A stretch of DNA of 64,000 bases, from positions 52,867-116,866 of the forward strand of contig JXTC01000172.1 of the NCBI GenBank assembly GCA_002914845.1. Reading direction: 5' to 3'. This stretch comes from Trema orientale (Eukaryota > Streptophyta > Magnoliopsida > Rosales > Cannabaceae). The notes under the pieces were generated by a model. It ran no database searches, was not told where the DNA came from, and was given only the letters and a program-made list of their open reading frames with translations. The position numbers and the translations under genes are program-made. The stretch's first letter is position 1. The number at the start of each line of letters is the position of its first letter. Positions 37,301 through 48,071 of the stretch are shown in pieces.

Positions 37301-38244
37301 GGGCATTTTGGTGATTGAATTGATCGCCACATCCTATATTCCATGTTGCTTTGATTTAAGCAATTTTCTGATGCTTGCTGTCAATCTAAACTTGTGGATT
37401 GAAACTATTGGCATTCTATATTCCATACGAAAATTTTAGCATATTTCCTTTGTTTTGCTTTGACAGTGCTCAGAGGGTTTCATGCATACACGGATGCGTC
37501 GTCGTGTGGAATCTTTGATTCAGGTAGTCTGTGGCCCTTAATAGTTTATTGTGAACAACCTTCGTTGTTTGGGCTTTAGTTGGATTTATCAATTTTTGGT
37601 ATATGAGCAAGAATGCTATGCAGTTACACTTATTGTTTGTTTTACTCTGATCAATTTGTGTGTATGCTTTACTTCAGAAGAAGCAACACAAATTTCTCTT
37701 CAGTTTTTCGTTAGTTAGTGCTTTTTGTATTACACACTTTTCTCTTTCTTCTGTTAGCTAAGAGCTAGGAGTTCTGGGTGAAAAAATTGTTATACAACGT
37801 ATTCATTTAGTTAGCTTTTTGTATTTTTACACTTTTCTCATTCTTCTGTTTAGCTGTTTAATAAGAGCTAGGAGTTATGGGAATTATCCATATTTGACCA
37901 TTAGATAGATTTAGATGTCTTGAGAATTAAGTTTTAATGAATATCATTTTCCCTGTGCTTTTTTTTATTTTTTGCCAAGTTAATTTCCAAGTTTTATCAA
38001 ATTATTAATTTCCTGTAGGCTCTGGATCGTGCGAAGCCAGATTCAGAGAATTCCAAGAAAACAGGGCATAATGCATCATTTAAGCGACTGGTTTGTCATA
38101 AAAATCGCTAATATTGATTCTTTAAACAAAGCAGTCATGATTTTGCTTTAGTGTTGCTAAAGAATGTTTTTACATCATCAACAACTTACGTATGTATGAA
38201 ATTGATTGCAGAGTCTGAAAGAAGGACGGGCCAGTCGAAAGTAA
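34394..38244 (+). CDS. ARPC2A: Actin-related protein 2/3 complex subunit 2 (ARPC2, p34)
   Basis: A core subunit of the Arp2/3 complex, which nucleates branched actin filaments; in Arabidopsis loss of it (DISTORTED2) deforms trichomes and pavement cells. Ten exons join in phase: 34394-34455, 34536-34602, 34790-35003, 35209-35378, 35661-35738, 35992-36124, 36213-36304, 37467-37523, 38019-38090, 38212-38244, giving 325 residues (Arabidopsis 318). Family segments in order: MILLQSHSRFLLQ, VEFDDVRYHIQ, LDPPRDGFNLTLKLN, VTVVFPMRFKDS, EFVEARRTAGLNNAP, FVTIVIFPRHVEGKKLDRTV, STFHAYVSYHVK, GFMHTRMRRRVESLIQ and SFKRLSLKEGRASRK. No residue block is missing and no frame is broken. Intron 7 (1,162 bp) contains a MITE. 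An upstream (GGA)n tract near 34,280-34,306 lies in the 5' UTR or promoter. It is convergent with the DUF1639 gene. Confidence 0.97.
36392..36746. mobile_element. Tourist-like MITE in ARPC2 intron 7, copy 2
   Basis: The inverted ends TGCTATGTTTGGTAG and (reverse strand) GACTATGTTTGGTAG are flanked by TTA on both sides (36389-36391 and 36747-36749), as expected for a PIF/Harbinger-derived MITE. The body matches 19,159-19,566, with shared TTTAACTTACTAATACACTA and a pyrimidine-rich right half. It is entirely intronic and leaves the exons intact. Confidence 0.87.
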
Positions 38245-38509
38245 CAAAGTTGGTTATTGGAGAGCAAAGAGGACAATGTTCTTTTGCTGTCCACGGGTGC
38301 AGGTGCTTGTAATTTATTCTTTTGTTAGAAAAAAAAAAGGAAAGGAAACTTTGTTTAGTTGCTATTTGCTAACATGTACAACTACTTGGCTGGTTGTTTT
38401 CCTTTGAAGTGGAAAGTGTTGGTCTTAAATCGCTTCCATATCCATATGTAGGTACATTTCTGGTTTGAGATTTAAGTTATTTATTTATTTCATTTAGGTT
38501 TTTTCTTAT

Positions 38510-38544
<35 letters not shown>

Positions 38545-40511
38545 GGTTTTTGGAGGAAATAAGGTTTTATAGGAAAAGAGTGGGAAACTTAGTGAACTGC
38601 AGTGGCTTTTGACCAAAATTTGGGAAAGCTAAAGGCATGGCGTGATTGAGGCATAAAATGATTAGCATGGGTCTCTGGGGAGAGCCGAGTGTCTCAGATC
38701 TAGAATGGGTGACTTTCATCGACTAGTATAGGAATCTGAAGACATTAGGAGATCTGAATCTCACCGTGGCAAAGGGTTTTCTTAAATTTAGAAATAAATG
38801 GATCGGGGTATCTTTTTTTTTCTCTTATATTATATTTGTCAACACCTCATCATGCTATTCATTTGACCTTGGCTTTCGGCCTTTGTGACGAGCACTTTCA
38901 TTTTTTTTTCTTTTCATTTTCTTTTTAGTCCATCCATGTTAGTATGTGCTTATATATTGTATCTGACTTTTTTTTTTTTTTAAAATGCACTCTTTCCGTC
39001 ACCGGGTGATATTGATAGGAAGACAATGCCAGTTCCAATTAGTTTGTCAAAATTTTTGTATCATCGTTCTATATTGAAACTTATTTCAAATAAATGGTTT
39101 GTTTACTGTATTGATAGATTTCTCAAGAGAATTATAGGACCCGTGTTGTTCGCCCATTTGAATGTGTGTATTTGAATAGAAATTGTGGAATGTGTTATAA
39201 TTGGAATGGGAGACATTTGAATGGAAAAAATAGTGGAATGTATTGTAATTAGAATGGGAGCATTTGAATGGACCATTCAAAAACACCTCTCCCCCTCCAT
39301 TCTCATTCAAGACACAAAAAAATTATTCTAATGGTTAACTTTTCGGATGGACCATTTGAATGAAAAAATTGAATTGTTGAAACAAACACACATTCTAAAA
39401 GATCATTTGAATGAAAAAACTGAATTGTTGAAACAAACACACATTCAAATAAATTTTCCATTCCAATAAAATAGAATAGTTGAAACAAACGGGCCAATAT
39501 TTTAGCAATCAGGTCAGGATGAGGATGAGGTTGTCATAACATAATAAAAGCAAGGGCGCATAAAAAAAATAAATAAATAAAAAAGCGGAAGAAAACAAGG
39601 AAAAAGAGAAGCTTTTTTGTCATATGATGTATATGATATTGATGAAGACAAAACAGCACAACCAGCATTTTTACAACTACAAGAGATCACTATCATCATC
39701 ATTCTGGACATTCAGAAAACTTTTATAATCAAGGGCAAAAAAAAAGAAAAAAAAAACACCAGAAAAGCAGCCAAATAAATGACCCAGAAACAAAATTTTA
39801 AAAAAAAAAATAGAAAAAAAAAAGATTTTTGAAAAAAAAAAATTGCTAAAAGGTGGCCGAACAGTGAAGGTGAAGCCCACAAGCACAAGAAGAATGAATT
39901 CACAGGCAGAGCTCCACGATCTTCTCCAATAATCTCGATATCTCTATCACAGTTAGGATTTAGGATTAAGGAAAGCCCCTCTCCTCGTCTCTCCTCTCCT
40001 CTCCTCTCCTCTTATTAGTCTTGACTCTTGTCTTGTAGGCACATTTTTTCTTCTTCCAACTTCCAAGTCACTCAAACCCCCCATATATTAGGCATTAAAA
40101 AAAATGGGTAAATTCGGATTTCACAAAAAAAAAAAAAAAAAAAAAAATTGCTCCTTTCTTCTGCAATGGCAACAGTACCAAGAAAGAATACATAATTCAA
40201 ATTCCGACTCCAATTCCAATTCAAGCCTCCCTCCCTCCCTCCCTCAGGCCTCAGCTTCCTTTTGCTCTTTTGCTTAGTGGGCCCCAACAATCATAAATAA
40301 ATAATAAATTCAAGTGGGCCCCCCACGAAACCTACTGGAATGGAATCGATTGCAAAAGGTCACGGGTGGACCCCACCCCACCCCTCACTCACCAACTACG
40401 AAATTTTCAAACCAGCACAGCACAGCACAGCAGCAACTCGTCTCTCGAGAATTTTCGAAAATAATAACAATAATAATAGTATTATTATTATTATGTGCTC
40501 TCAGCTCAGCT
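38245..40511. other. Convergent intergenic region between ARPC2 and DUF1639 genes
   Basis: This contains the 3' UTRs of both genes. A GA microsatellite lies at 38513-38541, A runs at 39,799-39,842 and 40,126-40,147 and CTCCT/CTCCC repeats at 39,981-40,011 and 40,229-40,245. A MITE is listed separately. No further gene is recognised. Confidence 0.5.
39136..39494. mobile_element. MITE-like element with internal tandem repeat
   Basis: The ends are imperfectly inverted: GGACCCGTGTTGTTCGCCCA at the left and, on the reverse strand, TGGCCCGTTTGTTTCAAC at the right. The interior repeats CATTTGAATG on both strands and contains a direct duplication of about 60 bp (units starting near 39,350 and 39,408, both ending AAACAAACACACATTC). 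It is non-coding. The end sequence suggests a Harbinger- or hAT-type MITE. Confidence 0.6.
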
Positions 40512-43500
40512 CTACTCGGAATCACTCTCCACGCTTTCCATTCCTTTCAGTCCCCTTCGCTTTTGCTGCATGTGCAAGCCACATCCAATCAATAAACCAA
40601 ACATTCAAAAACCTAAAAAAGCAACTATTATCACTGGTGCACTGCTCTGCTCTGCTTGCTTCTTTCTAATATTATTTAGTAATAATAATAATAATAATAA
40701 TAATAATATATTAATGTATATATTATATATATATATATAAAAAAAAAAAAAACCCAAAAAGTAAGTATTACTGCTCCTTCCTAATGCTATTCTATGCCAA
40801 TAATATATGCTCCAATAGTATTAGGCTTCTAGCCTCTTCTCACTTATTCCAAGCATCATTACTGTACAAAATAAACTCTTTTTATAAAACATGTAATGTA
40901 AAATAACCATTCAGCGATTTCTCTTAACGCACTGTCTTGACTTTTTGACTTTTGACTAGAGTGAGTATACAAATATTCAATAGGAGAACAAGCCATGTGT
41001 GCATCATGTTCATAGGATTCGTATTCCTTTTTCCTAGTACAGAACAAGAACAAGCCAAAAGCAAAATTTATATACTAAAAATACTGCACCCATTTTTTTC
41101 ACTTTAAGATAAGATCTATACACTAAGATCTTATCTTAGAGCTATCTAATTTTCTGCTAATGGCATTAATGATACTATTTATATCCCAGATAAACAAACC
41201 TACAAAAAGAGACACATATATATAACGTGTATAGTGTATAACAGCAGGTGCAGGTATAGTAGCATTACCTTCTTCACACATTTCTTCTCCCTAACCTCAT
41301 ACCGATTCCTTGTCAAGTCTGACAGCCACATCCCCGGGAAACAATACTGCCAAAACCCCAACCATCATCCATCAATGATTTTATTTCTTTTCTTTTCTTT
41401 TTTTTCCTTTCTTTTTTCCTTCCAAATAAAATACCTAACAATATTTCTATGGGAGAGGATTAAAGAAATTCAAATGACAGGCTAAGATAAACAATAAAGT
41501 AAAGGAAGCCACTCAAGGGAAGGGAAGGGAGACATTAAATTTAATTAATTGGGGGTAATATTAATAATAAAAATAATAATATATACCTGGAGAGTTCTGT
41601 CAATATTCTTGGCCCTTTTCTTGGGCCTTTGAGGCAGCTTTGTGCCTTTCATAGCAAGAAAATCATCTTCTTTCTCCTTTCTTGATAGAGCAATATATAT
41701 TCTGGGCCACTCCAACACTTGAACAGTCACCTTCTCTCCAACTACAACGGCAGGAGCAGCAGCAGCAGCAGCAGCACTAGTATGGGTGGCCCCACCCTCA
41801 TGGTCAGCTTGCAATGAAGCCGCTGATTCGATATGATTCGATACCGATGACCCATTTGGCTTCTCATTCGCTAATCTTCCTGAACAAGACACCTTCCTAT
41901 CATTTTTGTCCGGCGGAGGAGATCGTTTTCCAACCGTAGATCTAGAAGCGACACGGCTGCTGCCTCCACAGATTCTCGAGGGTGAGCCGTTAGCAGTAGC
42001 AGCAGCAGCAGATCGATCGTCTAAATTCCTAGTCATGGCCAACAAATGATACGTTGTTATAATAAGACTTAAAAAGAGATGGCTGAGCAATCGCTGATAG
42101 AGTAGTAGACCGCGCAGTGCTTTTGGGATTGGTTTCAAAAAGGAAGGAAGGTGTGTGGGGGAGATTATTAGAGAATAGATAAACTAAAGTTGTAAACTTA
42201 AACTCAACAAACTACAAGACTAGTCCATAAATCAAAGGCAGGCTAGCTAAAGTGTAGAGTAGACAACAGAAAAAAGACAGAAATAAATACCCCCATCAGC
42301 CTGAGAGTCCAAAGTCCCAACTAAAACAAGAAAAAGTATACTAATCTACTACATAACCTTACTCCTCCTTCCTACACCTACACTGCTGCATATATGTATG
42401 TATTCTTCTACTTGTAATTACTGTCCCCAAGAAAAAGAAGAAAAATAGATTTAAAAACACACAACCAAATGTTATAAATAAACACTACAACTTCCAATAA
42501 ATAATTAAAACAAAAAAAAAAAAAAGAAGAAAAGAAAAGTAAAATTGGGGTTAAAACGACTTTAAAAGAGATTAGATGATGGTGGTCTTCTTTTAAATTC
42601 TCTTAAAAGGACAAAAGCATCATGAGGTGTTGGAAGGATGATCTGTCACATTAGAGGCTGAGACAGTAAAAAACATAAGACTTTTCTTTTTATTTTTTTT
42701 TCCTTTTCTTGATAAATATCCTCCAGTAGTCCAGTCCAAACCCATTAATCCACCACATCAACATAACAAAAAATACAAAGAAAACTGAGAGAGAGGGGGG
42801 GGGGGAAAGGATCACACTGGGATGGGATCGAGTGGTGCTTGGATACACCCACTAAAAGTGGCAAGAAAACAGAGCCCAAGAGAAGAGAGACCATAAACAA
42901 ACGTAATTTAAAGACATTACAAGGGAAGGGAAGGGGCAGAAAAGTAAAAAGGTGGTATGGCATCTTCGCTTCGGCATCTTAGGTAGGAATAGGAAAAGAG
43001 TAGGATAGACTTAGATGAGAAGGTCCGACGGAGAATCAGAAAACCAGAAGCATAGCATACTCAAGTTTTGACCTTTCTCTCAACAAACAAAACAGAACAC
43101 TAGAGTGTCCATTAAACAAGAATGAATCTCACTCCGAAACTAATAATATACATATATAAATCATCACAAAGTAAAGAGATCAGAATATTAAAGGCGAAAA
43201 GGAAATCATTTCATCTCGTAGAAAGACGACGATTTAGATAAAGATATAATAGACACCTTAGGATGACAAACACAATGTGACTGACAATGATACCTATGAG
43301 GAGGAAGCGACCCAGAAGCTTCTTTTCTGGCTCTGCCGTTAGATAAGGAGGAGGAGGATGCAAGTGGAGGTGGAGGTGGCGGAGGCGGAGGCGGAGGCGG
43401 AGGAGGCATGGTGGAGGAGGAGGTTGGCAACTTGTCAGAGGGTCCAGCGTGGAGCAGTCTCCTTTGCCTGGCTTGAGCAGATGAGGAGGAAGACTCGTCG

Positions 43501-44028
43501 GTGAGGGTCCGGATCTCGTTTCTGGATGCCCTCGACCTCTTTTTATGTCCCCATTGCAAAAGCATATCTCGGCTGGGGCTGGGGCTGCTCTCTGGTCTCT
43601 GGGTATGGGTGGTATCATTGTGATGGTGGAAGTGGTTGCTGTTGTTGTTGTTGTTGTCTTCGTCGTTGTTGTCGGATTGGGCAAAATGGTGGTCTTGGGT
43701 TCTAGATGGGGATCTGAATCTATACGATGATTTTGGTTCAAAACTTGAGGTAGAAGTAGAAGCTGTATTCATGTTGGTGTTATTGAGATTTGTTGGGGGG
43801 CTGTCTTCCTTGCATAAGCTGCTGCTTCTGATGTTGGGGTTGGGAATGGGATTGGGATTGGGCTTTTTCCCATTGCTCAATGGAAGACAATCTGGGCTTA
43901 CTCTTTGATATCTGCAATAACAACATTGAAATTGAACAAGAAAAAGATGAGACAACAAAACCCAGGATCTCTGAAAATTCAACATTAAATACAAGAATGA
44001 ATAGTGTTCATGCCCAGTTAAAAGAAGA

Positions 44029-44079
<51 letters not shown>

Positions 44080-44520
44080 GAGGAGGTTGATCGATGGGAT
44101 GAAGAAGCAAACTAGACAAAGACCAAATCAATTAAACAGCAAAACAATCAAACAAACGAAAAAGACAAAGGTACAAGAAATGCAATAAACAGAGGTCATA
44201 AATGAAAGATCTCTGCAAAAGAAGCAAAGGCAAAGCCAGGGAGGAGTCATGTTGCACTTTGGCAGACATAATCTTTGATGAATCAGAAGAAGCAAAGAGA
44301 AGATTAACCCAGAAGGATTTCATTCATGAGAAAGGTATTGTTATATAATATAAACTAGAAACACCATAAGCATAAAGATTGGCAGTGGCTTCTATAAAAA
44401 CATAAATCAAGATGAAGAAGAAGAAAAAGAAGAAGAAGATCCCAAATTAAAAAATAAAATAAAATAAAATAAACGGAGGAGGAGGAGGAGGAGGCGGCGG
44501 CGGGGGGCACACCTCATCAT
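40512..44520 (-). CDS. DUF1639 family protein of unknown function
   Basis: The gene is recognised by the conserved C-terminal DUF1639 block. Five exons join in phase: 44520-44513 (only M-M-R'), 43911-43294, 42028-41587, 41346-41269, 40565-40512, 399 residues. The start MMRYQRVSPDCLPLSNGKK crosses the tiny first exon. A conserved GHKKRSR motif follows in exon 2. The long middle is low-complexity: Asn/His runs, a Pro run of about 14 (near 43,366-43,408), Ser runs and an Ala run in exon 3 (near 41,755-41,780). The domain itself runs PRIYIALSRKEKEDDFLAMK, then GTKLPQRPKKRAKNIDRTLQ, GMWLSDLTRNRYEVREKK and QKRRGLKGMESVESDSE to the stop. Basic clusters (KKRSR, RPKKRAK) suggest nuclear location; the biochemical role is not known. 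The family makeup argues for a real, conserved gene despite the short first exon. Confidence 0.93.
41105..41138. repeat. Perfect 13-bp hairpin in DUF1639 intron 4
   Basis: TAAGATAAGATCT and AGATCTTATCTTA are perfect inverted repeats around an 8-base loop. The hairpin lies inside the last intron of the DUF1639 gene. The A/T-rich stem may be chance or the trace of a tiny element. Confidence 0.8.
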
Positions 44521-44839
44521 TTGCGTAGGCGTAGCTTCCTTCACTCTTTCATTCAGTCAGACGTTCTCTCGCTCTGCTTCTCTGTTTTGCATTCATTGAT
44601 TCACAGACAAATCCCCAAAGACACCAAAAACTCCAAACAAATTGTTTTGTTTGAGAGAACTTCTTAAGTCATACAACATAAGAATGAAGGAAAGAAAGAG
44701 AGACCAACAACAACAACAAAAAACTCAAAAAGTGGGCGACGCCACCAAAATTTATAAATACACAAATTATTTTCTTTATTTCTTCTTATTATAATAGTCC
44801 TTAGTCCTATAACTTATAATAATAATAACAATAAATAGG

Positions 44840-45016
44840 GAGGACTACAGTAATAGCCAGTAGGACCCTACGTAGGGTCATTTTTTATACGCCGTTAGAT
44901 AGTATTTGTGGAGAATAACAGAAATATGTGAGGAATCTATTTATATACAGATTCCCATCAAACGGGTATAAACAGGACCCTACGCAGGAACGTCTCTACT
45001 GTAAACGCGTCCTAAA
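44840..45016. mobile_element. Small MITE-like inverted-repeat element
   Basis: Left AGGACTACAGTAATAG...ACCCTACGTAGGGTC and, on the reverse strand at the right, AGGACGCGTTTACAGTAGAG...CTGCGTAGGGTCCTG share the same order of motifs, so the ends are imperfectly inverted. The length of about 177 bp is typical of very short MITEs. It is non-coding. Confidence 0.42.
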
Positions 45017-45289
45017 TAAATAATGATAATAATAATAATAATTATAATAATAACTTATCAATTCACTCGTAGCCCCAGACCACACCACATTATCAGGCAC
45101 AGGCGCTTGCACTTGCGCACTTGCACTTGCACTTGCACTTGCAGAGATTACCCAACTGTCCTAATTGGGCTTCGGCCTTCATCAACACCCCAAGCAAGCA
45201 AGCAAGCAAGCAAGCAACCCGACAAATCAAGCCCATTTTAGCCACCAAATAACAACATGGCCTTTTACTCTATCACCCACAACTCACAC

Positions 45290-45525
45290 AATTGGTTTGT
45301 ATAGTAATAGTAATTGTAATCAATGTATCATTTTATCTTATGAATTTTCAATTTATATATTAATGACTCTTAAATTATATAATTGTTAATAGCAATGACC
45401 CATTTTGTGATAAAAAAATTATTATTGTAATAATTATATTATTCAGTGACCATTACTATGTAAGTTGAAAATTCATGAAACAAAATAATACTACAGGTAT
45501 AATTCAGGGGCTATTAATATCTCTA
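45290..45525. repeat. Dispersed repeat related to 57,641-57,912
   Basis: The right half here (GTAATAATTATATTATTCAG, then GTTGAAAATTCATG and GTATAATTCAGGGGCTATTA) matches the right half at 57,800-57,900 (GTAATAATTGCATAATTTAG, ATTGAAAATTCGG, GTGTAATTCGAGGGACGTTA). It appears to be a shortened copy of the same plant repeat. Confidence 0.55.
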
Positions 45526-45671
45526 ACTCTTCCAAAAAAAAGACATAGATAGGACTAATTTGGCACAAAATAACTTATGTCGTTTTAAAAAAAATACACA
45601 AAAAAGTCATTTTGGCCATAATTAGTCGTATCCATGTCATTTTTTCTAACTATCATTTGAAATAAGTTTTT

Positions 45672-46783
45672 TGGGAGGATCTATTGTCACCTTTTATCTA
45701 CTCTTCTCATATTAAATTTAAAATTACCATAATATTTAAAATTTTAAATATGGGGACTAATCTAGTAGATTTTTTTTTTTAACCTATCTATAAGTACTTT
45801 TTTATTATCTAACGGCTATAATGATTTAAGTAGTTCAACAAAATAATAAATAAATAAATATACCTATTTCTCTCTCTATCTTTTTATTTATAGTTGACGT
45901 ATCAATTTTAATTGGCTAAAAAAATACCTATAAGTAGGTTTTAAAAAATACCTATTAGATGGAACATAATATAGTTACAATTTTCATTTGAATGGTTCTA
46001 TTGCTACCATTTTATTTGTTTTCTATACAGCTCTTTGAAAACTACAATTTTAATTAAAAATTAAAAATTCATTGTGCTTTTGTTATTTCTAAATTGATCC
46101 TAATTTAATTGTCTTTTTTCTTTCCATTCACATTTACAACACCCCTCTATTTAATTCTCTCTCATATGTTCCTCTTCAATGCCCAAGAGCCCAGAATCTT
46201 TTCCTCTTTTTCCATGAGTTCTTCTTCTTCCTTGCAACGGGGAGACTCATGATTTTATATCTTCTTTTGCATTTGTCATTTCAAGCCCAGTAAAAAATCT
46301 TTTTGATCGCGTGGAAATAAGTATATTGGTAACAAAGCAGAAATTTTTGGCTTATGATGATAAATAACTACGGAACCCCACAATACAGGTAGTCTAGATT
46401 CACTGTTCTATTAACAATAAAGGGATTGCATCACAATATAATTAGCAAGCAACTTAAAAAAAGATAACCTCCACCAAGCAATTAGAAAGAGTATAAAAAA
46501 AAAATAGCAGGTAAAAAAGTTTTAGAAAAACTTAAGAAAATGGAGACATAAATCTTGTGTTAAAGATGAGAGGAGAAGACAATGGGCATTGGGAACGTAA
46601 TTAATTATCTATGCAGGGAGAGAGGTAGAAAGTGGGGTGGAAAGAGAAAGGATATAAGATTAAGGGTTATTTTAGGAATACTAAATGAAATAAAAATTAT
46701 AATTAAATTTTACATTTTAAATAGGATTATGATTTTAAATTTAGTGTAGGAAGAATAGACAGATGAGTGACAATAGAGCCATT
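45672..46783. mobile_element. Non-autonomous DNA transposon of about 1.1 kb with inverted repeats of about 45 bp
   Basis: The left end GGATCTATTGTCACC followed by ATCTACTCTTCTCATATTAA and ATTTAAAATT recurs inverted at the right, where the reverse strand reads GGCTCTATTGTCACTCATCT, then ATTCTTCCTACACTAAATTTAAAAT. The interior has no intact reading frame. It holds a segment (46,458-46,590) that is directly repeated at 47,606-47,735 outside the element, and one arm of an inverted repeat (46,619-46,669 against 46,811-46,862), so the region has been rearranged by more than one insertion. Confidence 0.68.
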
Positions 46784-46863
46784 TTTTTCATTTGATTGAT
46801 TATTCTTAAATTAACCTTTAATTTAATCTTATACCTTTTCTCTTTCCACCCCACTCTCTCACC

Positions 46864-47569
46864 TAGGGGTGGCAATTTAGGTCACGATACAGTAACATGA
46901 CTCGAAAATGACACAAAATTAACAAGTTTGAGTTTGTCTTAAACATGTTCAGGTCAAAATAGGTTAAACTCATTTAAATACGATTAAATAATATGTCATA
47001 AATAGGTTAATATGTTACTCAAAATTGACTATTTAACACGATTAAATTTTTTTAGACTTTATATTATTTTGTGTATATCAAGACTTAAACATTCTCTTTA
47101 TATTTTATGTACCAAAACTTGAAAGTTTTATTTTAGTTTTAAACTTTGGATTGTGTGTTATATTTATTTAATTTATTATGGTTGATTGGCTACATTGGAA
47201 ATGTAAAATAAGTCAATAGATTGTATCAAGTTATATTATGTGAAATAGGTTAACATATTAAATTTAATAGTTTAATACGTTATGTCAAGTTGAACCAAAG
47301 ACAATATATTTATCATTAACATATTAAATTGAGTTCAATTAACGGGCTAACAGTACACAGGTTAGTAAGTCGTGTTATGTTAGACACGATCTAAATACGA
47401 CATATTCAAATAACATGTTAAATATGTCGTTCACAAGTTAACCTGTTTATTTAGCATGTCGGATGTGGATTTATAAATTATGACACGAAAAATAAATAGA
47501 TCAGGTTTAGATTTAGTAGTTGCTCATCATACATATGCCTCAACACGACAACACGAATTGCTACCCCTA
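46864..47569. mobile_element. hAT-type non-autonomous transposon
   Basis: The inverted ends TAGGGGTGGCAATTT and (reverse strand) TAGGGGTAGCAATTCGTG are the TAGGGGTGGCAA type known from plant hAT elements. The flanking 8-mers CTCTCACC (46856-46863) and GTCTCACC (47570-47577) match at 7 of 8 positions, the 8-bp duplication typical of hAT. The 706-bp interior is AT-rich with ACACGA/TCGTGT motifs and no transposase. Confidence 0.86.
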
Positions 47570-47862
47570 GTCTCACCACTCTCACCACTCACCAAGCTAC
47601 CTAAGAAAGATAACCTCACCAAGCAATTAGAATGAAAAAAAAAAAAACAAACAAACAAATTAGTACGTATAAAAAAGATTTAAGAAAATGGAGAAGAAAT
47701 CTTGGGTTAGAGATGTGATGAGAGAAAAATGATTGCTAATTCTATTGGTGATACAATTCATTTATTGTTGGGGTTATATAGTTATTTATAATTATAAGCC
47801 AAAAATGTATATTTTATTACCAATTTATTTATTTCCACCCAATTACCAATCATATAGGGATT

Positions 47863-48057
47863 TTTTTTTTAAAGTGGGACTTAACTAATAAACTTTACTT
47901 ATTATAAATTAAAGAAAAAAACCTACTACTATCCAATTCCTACCCCACCCCATTAGGGATAATAGGTTTTCACGCCTACTCTTGGTGTGACTCGAATTTA
48001 GGATCGAAATCCCAAGTAGTAAGTACTCTTACCACTTGAGCCAACCCACTTCGTCAG
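47863..48057 (-). mobile_element. tRNA-derived SINE, copy 2
   Basis: The reverse complement matches the SINE at 14,414-14,612 along its whole length: head GAAGTGGGTTGGCTCAAG, A-box CTCAAGTGGTAAGAG, a B-box diverged to AATTCGAGTC and a tail of A residues (T run at 47,861-47,870 on the plus strand). Flanks ATCATATAGGGATT (47849) and ATCACATAACGATT (48058) look like a decayed 14-bp target duplication. Confidence 0.82.
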
Positions 48058-48071
48058 ATCACATAACGATT

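Larger units (their letters stand above)
44521..45671. promoter_or_regulatory. Upstream region of the DUF1639 gene
   Basis: The 5' leader and promoter of the minus-strand DUF1639 gene must lie at the left of this interval. A GGA/GGC repeat (about 44,475-44,503) sits in intron 1. Further out are a 16-bp perfect palindrome GACCCTACGTAGGGTC (44864-44879), a small MITE-like element (about 44,840-45,016) that contains it, CTTGCA repeats (45,106-45,142) and CAAG repeats (45,192-45,217). No clear TATA box was selected. Confidence 0.4.

Noticed and set aside
43545-44068. Plus-strand frames opposite the DUF1639 exon 2
   Set aside because: They are Val/Leu-rich translations of the complementary strand of coding trinucleotide repeats.
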